DNA of 5,743 nt from Alphaproteobacteria bacterium (GTDB lineage: Bacteria > Pseudomonadota > Alphaproteobacteria > BOG-932 > Roseiterribacteraceae): NCBI GenBank assembly GCA_903970575.1, contig CAJCJC010000011.1:1-5743 (forward strand), in the 5' to 3' direction. The notes under the pieces are model-generated. The model searched no databases. It had not been told where the DNA came from and saw only the letters and a program-made list of their open reading frames with translations. Shown here piece by piece: positions 1 through 4,810 of this stretch; position 1 is the first letter of the stretch, and the number at the start of each line of letters is the position of its first letter. Both the position numbers and the translations under genes were made by a program.

Positions 1-100
1 CCGCCATTTCGAAGTCGAATTCCTCAAGACGCGTGCCGTCGACGACCGCAACCCTCGTTTCTTCGGGATGGGTGGCGTCAATCAACATTCTTATCGTCAT
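1..100 (-). CDS. rne: Ribonuclease E/G, N-terminal fragment (runs off the left edge)
   Basis: The minus strand from the ATG at 100-98 stays open to the window edge and gives 33 residues beginning MTIRMLIDATHPEETRVAVV and ending in EEFDFEMA. The block MLIDATHPEETRVAVVDG followed by EEFDFE is the characteristic start of alphaproteobacterial RNase E, just before the S1-like RNA-binding domain. RNase E is the endonuclease that starts most mRNA decay and processes rRNA and tRNA precursors, usually as the scaffold of an RNA degradosome at the inner membrane. The start is supported by AAGGA six bases upstream (minus-strand reading); an in-frame ATG four codons later (88-86) is a less likely alternative. 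The S1, DNase I-like and zinc-link regions all lie outside the window, so RNase E and RNase G cannot be told apart by length. The match to the RNase E start and the position next to the amidase and PBP1A genes favour rne. Confidence 0.9.
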   Translation of the reverse strand, partial: MTIRMLIDATHPEETRVAVVDGTRLEEFDFEMA

Positions 101-106
101 ACTCTA

Positions 107-111
107 TCCTT
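107..111 (-). promoter_or_regulatory. Ribosome binding site of rne
   Basis: Read on the minus strand, AAGGA sits six bases before the ATG at 100-98, a normal Shine-Dalgarno position, and it decides this start over the later in-frame ATG. Just upstream in the same transcript is CCUCCU, which resembles the anti-Shine-Dalgarno itself. The two are too close to form a stable local hairpin, so sequestration is only a weak possibility. Confidence 0.6.
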
Positions 112-129
112 CAGGAGGGTTTGCTGACC

Positions 130-154
130 ATGATCCGCGCGACAAGCGGATCAT
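130..154 (-). repeat. Perfect 9-bp inverted repeat (stem-loop in rne leader)
   Basis: ATGATCCGC (130-138) and GCGGATCAT (146-154) are exact reverse complements around a 7-base loop. In the rne transcript the hairpin would end 29 bases before the start codon, just ahead of the ribosome binding site. There is no T-run on either side, so it is not a standard terminator. It could be a leader regulatory stem, a protein-binding palindrome, or an RNA processing element. Confidence 0.6.
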
Positions 155-243
155 TTCAGGCCCTCTGCTAGCAGCGGCGTATTCGATTTGATGCCCGGCA
201 AACGGCGCTCCAAAAGCGGCCAGGGCGGGCTCGTCGTCGAAAG

Positions 244-256
244 CCGGCAAAGCCGG
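244..256 (-). other. Short GC stem-loop in the rne leader
   Basis: CCGGC (244-248) and GCCGG (252-256) pair perfectly around three bases. The stem is only 5 bp but all GC. It overlaps a direct repeat, AAAGCCGG, present twice in a row (about 240-256). On its own this is weak in GC-rich DNA. I list it because it is the middle one of three stems in the presumed rne leader. Confidence 0.3.
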
Positions 257-325
257 ACTCCGCTGCGATTGATACCAAAACTCATTGGAGGTGTTACGGA
301 TTTGGTCGGGCTCCGCCGTCGCCGC

Positions 326-352
326 ATTCCCGAGCCGATGGCTCGCTGGGAT
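326..352 (-). other. 11-bp bulged stem-loop in the rne leader
   Basis: ATTCC-CGAGCC (326-336) pairs with GGCTCG (340-345) and, after a two-base CT bulge, with GGGAT (348-352), leaving a GAT loop. The stem has 11 pairs, one of them a G-T pair on the plus strand. If rne is transcribed from the candidate promoter near 411-439, this would lie close to the 5' end of its leader. No T-run follows on either strand, so it is not an obvious terminator. Confidence 0.4.
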
Positions 353-410
353 CGCAGCGAAATGGGAGATTTACGTCAACCGCCGCTTCACACTCCGTGT
401 CGCGTCTTCC

Positions 411-439
411 ACCATAGACTGTGGCATGCCTGGGCTCAA
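411..439 (-). promoter_or_regulatory. Candidate promoter for rne
   Basis: On the minus strand TTGAGC (439-434) is followed after exactly 17 bases by TATGGT (416-411). Each hexamer matches four of six positions of the housekeeping sigma-factor consensus. Transcription would start near 404 and give a leader of about 300 bases, similar in scale to the long rne leader known in E. coli. Such matches arise by chance, so this is tentative. Confidence 0.25.
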
Positions 440-488
440 TGTTCAATTCACCGCGAATCGCGTTCGATCGCCGAAAGATTGCCGTGGC

Positions 489-518
489 GCGACATCATCA
501 CATCGAATCTGATAGACT
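489..518 (+). promoter_or_regulatory. Weak candidate promoter for the amidase gene
   Basis: GCGACA (489-494) and TAGACT (513-518) are 18 bases apart and each matches four of six consensus positions. The start of transcription would fall near 525, about 30 bases before the ATG at 556. It is the best-placed pair I could find, but the match is poor. Confidence 0.15.
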
Positions 519-555
519 GCCGGTAAGCACCTGATCCGCTGGATTCAAAATCGAT

Positions 556-1929
556 ATGCCACCGGTTGACGACAGAATGGCGACGACGGCCCCCGTTTCA
601 GCGATCGCCCGGTTTCTGGGCAGGCTCGCGCTTGCGCTCGGTTGTCTCGCCGCGACCGCAATTGGCGCGGCCGCCGCGACGGGCGGGCAACTTTTCTCCG
701 TGCAATTGCTGTCGCACGGGGCGGAAACGCGCCTGACGCTGGGCATCGCCCGCGCGTCGCCGTTTCACGCCTCGATCGACGCGGCCACGGGCAGGCTCCT
801 GATCGACTTCCCCGGGCTTATGGCGATTCCGGGATCGGCCATCGGGCGTGGGGCCGGGCTCATCCGCGCCTATCGCGCCGAGCCATTAGGCGGCGGTGGC
901 GTCCGTCTGGCGTTCGATCTCGATCACGCGGCCGTGATCGCGGATATTCGCACGCTGCCGGCGGAGGCGGGCGGGCCAGCCCGATGTCTCATCACGCTCA
1001 AATCCGCCAGCGTCGCGGCGATGCGCGCGGCGTCGGCGCCCGCCCCGGATTCACATGCCGCTCAATCCCATGATGGGCCGTCTATCGCCACGCTGCTGAG
1101 CGCGCCTTTAACGGCCGCGCCATTGGCTCCGGCCGAAAACGATGCGGCCGCCCCGCGCCCGGCGAGCCTGGACGGCGCCTCCGCCCATCGGGGCGTCATC
1201 CTGTCGTCCCGGCGGGTGATCGTGATCGACGCCGGGCATGGCGGAATCGACCCCGGCGCGCCCAGCGTCGCCGGCTTTCACGAGAAAGAGGTCACGCTGG
1301 CGACAGCGCGGGCGCTGGGGCGCGTTCTCGAACAGACCGGCCGGTACAAGGTGGTTCTGACCCGCGACAGCGACGTGTTCCTAAAGCTGCAGGACCGCGT
1401 GGCGCGCGCGCGGGCGGCGCATGGCAATCTTTTCATCTCGCTCCACGCCGATTCGGTCGCCGGCGCCGGAACGCGCTTCGCGCAGGATCAAACCACGCGA
1501 GGCGCCTCGATCTACACGTTATCGGAAACCGCCTCCGACGCGGAAAGCGAGCGCTATGCCCAGCGGGAAAACCGGGCCGACGCCATTGGCGGCGTCGCGC
1601 TGGGCGACCAGAGCGACGACGTCGCCGGCATATTAGTGGACCTCACGGTGCGTGAAACCGTCAATGAGGGCAATCGGCTGGCCGAGATCATGGCTGACTC
1701 CCTGCGCCAGGGCGGGATAGCCCTGCTGCCCAGGGCGCCCCACCGCGCCGCCGGATTCGCCGTGCTGAAGGCGCCGGATATTCCGTCGGTGCTGATCGAG
1801 ATGGGATATCTGTCCGATCCCGCGGATTCGCGGGAGCTGGCGGATCCCCGGCATCAACTGCAAACCGCCAAGGCGATCGCCGAAGGCGTGGACCGCTATT
1901 TCACCTGGTTGGACTCCTCCCGGTCATAA
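556..1929 (+). CDS. amiC: Exported N-acetylmuramoyl-L-alanine amidase, AmiC type (AMIN + Amidase_3)
   Basis: This 457-residue protein is a zinc amidase that cuts the bond between N-acetylmuramic acid and L-alanine in periplasmic peptidoglycan, chiefly for daughter-cell separation. Residues about 17-41 are a Sec signal peptide (RFLGRLALAL, then an alanine-rich end); there is no twin arginine. An AMIN domain (about 44-150), which localises such enzymes to the envelope, is followed by an Ala/Pro-rich linker (about 151-215) and an Amidase_3 catalytic domain (about 220-451). Expected zinc and catalytic residues are present: H228 in DAGHGG, E243 in HEKEV, H297 in SLHAD and E415 in VLIEMGYLS. The segment at about 322-372 between the third and fourth motifs matches the position of the autoinhibitory helix known in AmiB/AmiC enzymes, so activation by a LytM/EnvC-type partner is likely (inference). 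No clear ribosome binding site precedes the ATG at 556; Met8 (577) is an alternative that keeps the signal peptide. An in-frame stop at 532 rules out a longer form. C30 sits in an imperfect lipobox (ALGC) and is probably not lipidated. Confidence 0.93.
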   Translation: MPPVDDRMATTAPVSAIARFLGRLALALGCLAATAIGAAAATGGQLFSVQLLSHGAETRLTLGIARASPFHASIDAATGRLLIDFPGLMAIPGSAIGRGAGLIRAYRAEPLGGGGVRLAFDLDHAAVIADIRTLPAEAGGPARCLITLKSASVAAMRAASAPAPDSHAAQSHDGPSIATLLSAPLTAAPLAPAENDAAAPRPASLDGASAHRGVILSSRRVIVIDAGHGGIDPGAPSVAGFHEKEVTLATARALGRVLEQTGRYKVVLTRDSDVFLKLQDRVARARAAHGNLFISLHADSVAGAGTRFAQDQTTRGASIYTLSETASDAESERYAQRENRADAIGGVALGDQSDDVAGILVDLTVRETVNEGNRLAEIMADSLRQGGIALLPRAPHRAAGFAVLKAPDIPSVLIEMGYLSDPADSRELADPRHQLQTAKAIAEGVDRYFTWLDSSRS

Positions 1930-2015
1930 GGCGGCCGAAGGGCACGATTCCCCTTTTGGCGCGGTCGCTTTCGCGTTTCATCGGACGCGAACTAGCGTCG
2001 CCTTTCCGGGTTGGG

Positions 2016-2021
2016 TATTAT
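2016..2021 (+). promoter_or_regulatory. Possible -10 element upstream of mrcA
   Basis: TATTAT matches five of six -10 positions and would start transcription about 25 bases before the ATG at 2053. No good -35 hexamer lies 16-18 bases upstream, so mrcA may instead be read through from the amidase gene. The 123-base gap between the two genes (1930-2052) shows no convincing terminator. Confidence 0.2.
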
Positions 2022-2036
2022 CCGTGTTCCAGCAAC

Positions 2037-2040
2037 AGGA
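2037..2040 (+). promoter_or_regulatory. Ribosome binding site deciding the mrcA start
   Basis: AGGA ends 12 bases before the ATG at 2053, a little far but usable. The frame is open back to a TTG at 2011, which would add 14 residues (MGIIRVPATGKSSA). That TTG has no ribosome binding site and would put a polar stretch before the membrane anchor, so 2053 is preferred. Confidence 0.5.
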
Positions 2041-2052
2041 AAATCCAGCGCC

Positions 2053-4509
2053 ATGCGGGTTATTTTGATCGGGCTTTCGGCCCTCGGCATCGTGCTCGCG
2101 GCCGGGCTCGTCGCCGTGTTCCTCGTGCTTCACCATTACAGCGAGGGCTTGCCGGATTATCGCGCGCTCGCGGATTACAAGCCGAAGGTGGTGACGCGGG
2201 TGCATGCCGGCGACGGCGAATTGCTGGCGGAATTTTCGACCGAGAAGCGGATTTTCGTGCCGATCGGCTCGATCCCCACGCTGGTCAAGGAAGCGTTCAT
2301 CTCCGCCGAGGACAAGAATTTCTATCAGCATAACGGGGTCGACCCCGAGGGCATCATTCGCGCGGCGGTGACCGATCTTAAGAACCTGCATTCCGAGAAG
2401 CGCCCGGTCGGCGCGTCGACGATCACGCAACAGGTGGCGCGCAATTTTCTCCTGACGAACGAAGTGTCGATCGCGCGCAAGGTTAAGGAGATGATCCTCG
2501 CTTATCGCATCGAGCAGGTATTGTCGAAGGACCAAATTCTCGAGCTTTACCTGAACGAGATCTATCTGGGCTTCAACTCCTATGGCGTCGCCGCGGCGGC
2601 GCTCGATTATTTCAACAAGCCGCTGGACCGGCTGACCGTTGCCGAGGCCGCGTTCCTGGCGGCGATCCCGAAGAATCCCAACAAATATTTTCGGGAAAAG
2701 AATCACGACGCGGCGATCGAGCGTCGGGACTACGTGATCAACCGCATGCTCGAAGACCATTATATCTCGCAGGCCCAGGCGACCGAGGCGCTGGCGGCGC
2801 CGCTGGGCTTTCAGCCGCCGCACGAGAACGAGATCGTTCCGGCCGGGCATTTCACCGAGGAGGTACGGCGCGAGTTGCTGGCGGCCTATGGCAAGGAGGG
2901 GCTTTACGGCGGCGGCCTGTCGGTGCGGACGACGCTCGATCCGAAGCTTCAGGCGGTCGCGGTCAAGTCCTTCCGCGACGGGCTGGTCGCCTATGACGAG
3001 CGGCATGGCTGGCGGGGACCCGTCACCCATTTCGCGACGATGAATTCCTGGGCGGAGCAGCTTGCGAAAACGCCGCCGCCCGAGGGCGCCGAAACCTGGC
3101 GCCAGGCCGTCGTCATCAACGCCGGCGCCGACGACGCCGAGATCGGTTTCGCCGACGGAACCAAAGCGACGTTGTCGATGGCCGACATGAAATGGACCAA
3201 CAAGACCAAGGCCAGCGCGGTGGTGCAGCCGGGCGACGTTATCCTGGTTCAATCGGTCGAAGTCGCGAAGCCCGAGGATAAGAAAGCGCCCGAGGACAAG
3301 AAAGCCGACGACCAAAAAAAGGACGCGGAGGAGAAAAAGCCCCCCGCCTTCCATTATGTTCTGCGGCAGATGCCCGAGGTGAATGGCGCGCTGGTCGCGC
3401 TCGACCCCAATACCGGCCGTGTGCTCGCGCTCGTGGGCGGCATGAGCTACGAATCCAGCGAGTTCGATCGCGCCACCCAGGCGATGCGGCAGCCGGGATC
3501 GAGCTTTAAGCCCTTCGTCTATCTGGCGGCGCTGGATAGCGGCTTCACCCCCTCCACCATCGTGCTCGACGCGCCGATCGAGATCGACCAGGGGCCGGGG
3601 TTGCCGCTGTGGCGGCCGGTCAATTTCGATCATGAGTTTTTTGGCGAATTGCCGCTGCGTTTCGCGCTCGAGAAATCCCTGGACACCGCCACCGTGCGGG
3701 TGGGACAGGCCATCGGCATGCCCAAGATCGTCGATTACGCCAAGAAGTTCGGCATCTCGGACAATCTGCCGCCCTTTATCTCCAGCGTTATCGGGGCCGG
3801 CGAGTCCACGTTGATGCGCATGACCACCGCTTATGCCGAGATCGACAATGGCGGCAAGAAAATCGTGCCGACCTTGATCGACCGGATCGAGGACCGGCAG
3901 GGCAAGACCTTGTTCCGCCACGACACGCGGACCTGCCCAGCCTGCAACAACGTGCCCTGGACCGGCCAGCCAGTCCCCGAAATTCCCGATAACCGGCCGC
4001 AAATCCAGGATCCGCGCACCGCCTATCAGATGGTGGAGATGATGGAGGGCGTGGTTCAGCGCGGCACGGCGCGCTCCTTGGCGTCGCTCGGCCGGCCGCT
4101 GGCGGGCAAGACGGGAACGTCCAACGAAGCCAAGGATCTGTGGTTCATCGGGTTCACGCCAAATATCGTGGTGGGCGTCTATGTCGGCTATGACGAACCC
4201 AAATCGCTTGGCAAGCGGGAACAGGGCGCATCCGTCGCGGCGCCGATCGTCAAGGCGTTCATGGGAACCGCGCTCGCCGACCAGCCGCCGATTCCGTTCC
4301 GCGTGCCGCCCGGCCTCAGGCTCGTCCGCGTCAGCGCGACCACCGGCCGCGCCGCCAGCGCGGGCGAATCGGACGCTATCTGGGAAGCTTTCCTTCCCGG
4401 CACCGAACCCGGAGCCGACCATCCCCCGCCGCCCAACGCCGAATTGCTGACCAACGCCGGCACGCAGAATTTGCCCTCGGCGACGACGGGAACCGGCGGA
4501 ATTTATTGA
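2053..4509 (+). CDS. mrcA: Penicillin-binding protein 1A (bifunctional glycosyltransferase/transpeptidase)
   Basis: This 818-residue class A PBP polymerises lipid II into glycan strands and crosslinks them; it is anchored in the inner membrane with its catalytic domains in the periplasm. A single N-terminal membrane helix spans about residues 3-26. The GT51 glycosyltransferase domain (about 50-230) has catalytic E86 in EDKNFYQHNG, then GASTITQQ (120-127) and RKVKEM with the second conserved glutamate E146. An OB-like region (about 300-440) carries a lysine/aspartate/glutamate-rich insert at 405-431. The transpeptidase domain (about 440-740) has the SxxK motif SSFK with nucleophile S483 and KTGTS at 686-690. 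The second motif, normally SxN, reads S542-L-D544, a departure from the SRN I recall for relatives. A CPAC motif (628-631) lies between SLD and KTG and could form a periplasmic disulfide. The tail (about 783-818) is Pro/Gly/Thr rich. Length is normal for alphaproteobacteria. It follows the amidase gene on the same strand, and the two may share a transcript. Confidence 0.96.
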   Translation: MRVILIGLSALGIVLAAGLVAVFLVLHHYSEGLPDYRALADYKPKVVTRVHAGDGELLAEFSTEKRIFVPIGSIPTLVKEAFISAEDKNFYQHNGVDPEGIIRAAVTDLKNLHSEKRPVGASTITQQVARNFLLTNEVSIARKVKEMILAYRIEQVLSKDQILELYLNEIYLGFNSYGVAAAALDYFNKPLDRLTVAEAAFLAAIPKNPNKYFREKNHDAAIERRDYVINRMLEDHYISQAQATEALAAPLGFQPPHENEIVPAGHFTEEVRRELLAAYGKEGLYGGGLSVRTTLDPKLQAVAVKSFRDGLVAYDERHGWRGPVTHFATMNSWAEQLAKTPPPEGAETWRQAVVINAGADDAEIGFADGTKATLSMADMKWTNKTKASAVVQPGDVILVQSVEVAKPEDKKAPEDKKADDQKKDAEEKKPPAFHYVLRQMPEVNGALVALDPNTGRVLALVGGMSYESSEFDRATQAMRQPGSSFKPFVYLAALDSGFTPSTIVLDAPIEIDQGPGLPLWRPVNFDHEFFGELPLRFALEKSLDTATVRVGQAIGMPKIVDYAKKFGISDNLPPFISSVIGAGESTLMRMTTAYAEIDNGGKKIVPTLIDRIEDRQGKTLFRHDTRTCPACNNVPWTGQPVPEIPDNRPQIQDPRTAYQMVEMMEGVVQRGTARSLASLGRPLAGKTGTSNEAKDLWFIGFTPNIVVGVYVGYDEPKSLGKREQGASVAAPIVKAFMGTALADQPPIPFRVPPGLRLVRVSATTGRAASAGESDAIWEAFLPGTEPGADHPPPPNAELLTNAGTQNLPSATTGTGGIY
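3271..3306 (+). repeat. 18-base tandem repeat coding PEDKKA twice
   Basis: Two adjacent 18-base units (3271-3288 and 3289-3306) differ at two positions and each encode PEDKKA. A more degenerate lysine/aspartate/glutamate run (DDQKKDAEEKK) follows. The repeat lies in the OB-like part of PBP1A, most likely a solvent-exposed loop that can change length without harming either catalytic domain. An A7 run (3314-3320) lies eight bases downstream. Confidence 0.7.
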
Positions 4510-4517
4510 TCGCGTAG

Positions 4518-4544
4518 GGTGGGCTGAGCGACCCGAAGCCCACC
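4518..4544 (+). terminator. Hairpin after mrcA (possible terminator or intergenic repeat)
   Basis: GGTGGGCT (4518-4525) and AGCCCACC (4537-4544) pair perfectly around an 11-base loop, starting nine bases after the mrcA stop codon. There is no T-run, so an ordinary intrinsic terminator is not assured. The GTAGGGTGGGC...GCCCACC form resembles a dispersed intergenic palindrome I associate with many bacterial genomes, so it may be a repeat element that also protects or ends the transcript. Confidence 0.45.
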
Positions 4545-4554
4545 AATGATTAAC

Positions 4555-4571
4555 CGCAGATTTCGCGGATT
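4555..4571. repeat. Short direct repeat of the CGCAGATT type
   Basis: CGCAGATT (4555-4562) and CGCGGATT (4564-4571) repeat with a period of nine bases and one difference. Only two units are present, so this is weak alone. The word resembles short intergenic repeats seen in other bacteria (recalled, not checked), and it sits between two clearer repeats. Confidence 0.35.
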
Positions 4572-4587
4572 GAGCCAGAGTATTTTA

Positions 4588-4686
4588 ACCACGAAGACAC
4601 GAAGACACGAAGTTATGAACGATGCTCGCACCGCGGCGAGATCAAAGTCGGGTAGAAAATAACTCTTATCTTCGTGCCTTCGTGGT
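4588..4686. repeat. Long imperfect inverted repeat built on CACGAAGA
   Basis: The left arm (4588-4605) and right arm (4669-4686) are reverse complements at 17 of 18 positions, the exception being A4597 against C4677, and they enclose about 63 bases. The left arm belongs to a period-8 tandem array, CACGAAGA, with nearly three copies (4590-4612). The right arm holds two complementary units, CTTCGTGC and CTTCGTGG. The enclosed part includes a smaller stem, CTCGC/GCGAG (4625-4629 and 4636-4640). No coding frame is present. The layout suits a dispersed intergenic repeat or small non-autonomous element, or a structured RNA. Confidence 0.65.
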
Positions 4687-4759
4687 AATTCATATCTTAT
4701 AATCTACTTCAATCGGCGAAATCCTCGGATAAGATTGCCACGCCGCGCCCCGCTCGAAA

Positions 4760-4794
4760 CGCGGTGACAGGCGATCACGTCGCCGCTTTCCGCG
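4760..4794 (-). terminator. Nested hairpin downstream of ctaA (possible terminator)
   Basis: CGCGG (4760-4764) pairs with CCGCG (4790-4794), and inside it GGCGA (4770-4774) pairs with TCGCC (4780-4784); the internal loops and the terminal loop are five bases each. In the ctaA direction it begins 16 bases after the stop codon. There is no T-run, so termination is only a possibility. Confidence 0.3.
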
Positions 4795-4810
4795 ATTACC
4801 TCAGTTTATT

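Larger units (their letters stand above)
101..555. other. Divergent intergenic region between rne and the amidase gene
   Basis: This 455-base stretch separates two divergent genes. The open frames inside it (for example 188-526 plus, which needs a TTG start and gives an arginine-rich low-complexity product) show no recognisable domain and no ribosome binding site, so I treat it as noncoding. It must carry the promoters for both flanking genes. Its visible content is several hairpins (130-154, 244-256, 326-352) that would be transcribed in the rne leader if rne starts near 405, plus weak promoter-like hexamers listed separately. A long leader would fit RNase E genes in enterobacteria, where the leader carries autoregulation, but extending this to an alphaproteobacterium is inference. 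Confidence 0.6.
4510..4810. other. Convergent intergenic gap between mrcA and ctaA, repeat-rich
   Basis: This 301-base gap has no credible gene. From left to right it holds an 8-bp hairpin just after mrcA, a short CGCAGATT-type direct repeat, a CACGAAGA tandem repeat with its complement about 65 bases on, an AT-rich stretch (about 4641-4740) that contrasts with the GC-rich flanks, and a nested hairpin near the ctaA end. A perfect TATAAT (4698-4703) in the AT-rich part has no -35 partner and no plus-strand gene after it. In alphaproteobacteria I recall prfB often following mrcA; here it does not. Confidence 0.7.

Noticed and set aside
113..171. AGGAGG (113-118) followed 11 bases later by a 13-codon plus-strand frame (130-171)
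   Set aside because: The Shine-Dalgarno match is good, but the frame is tiny, its first codons are one arm of the palindrome, no plus-strand promoter is seen, and a long untranslated stretch follows before the amidase gene. A leader peptide cannot be supported.
269..297. TTGATA-N17-TGTTAC as a plus-strand promoter
   Set aside because: The -35 is good (five of six) but the -10 matches only three of six, and it lies over 250 bases from the amidase start.
188..526. Plus-strand 112-codon open frame in the rne-amidase gap
   Set aside because: It needs a TTG start (or ATG at 191), has no ribosome binding site, gives an arginine-rich product without domains, and overlaps the hairpins and promoter candidates of the divergent region.
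1937..1960. Possible AAGGG/CCCTT terminator after the amidase gene
   Set aside because: Only a 5-bp stem with a short T stretch; too weak to call, and readthrough into mrcA is plausible.
1978..4422. An 814-codon open frame on the minus strand covering nearly all of mrcA
   Set aside because: Its codons are in exact register with the reverse complements of the mrcA codons, so it stays open simply because mrcA avoids TTA, CTA and TCA, as expected in GC-rich genes. The product is Arg/His/Gly rich with no recognisable domain, and the plus-strand gene is certain.
4698..4703. Perfect TATAAT on the plus strand
   Set aside because: There is no -35-like hexamer 16-18 bases upstream (TGCCTT at 17) and no plus-strand gene follows; it sits in a short AT-rich repeat region where such a match is likely by chance.
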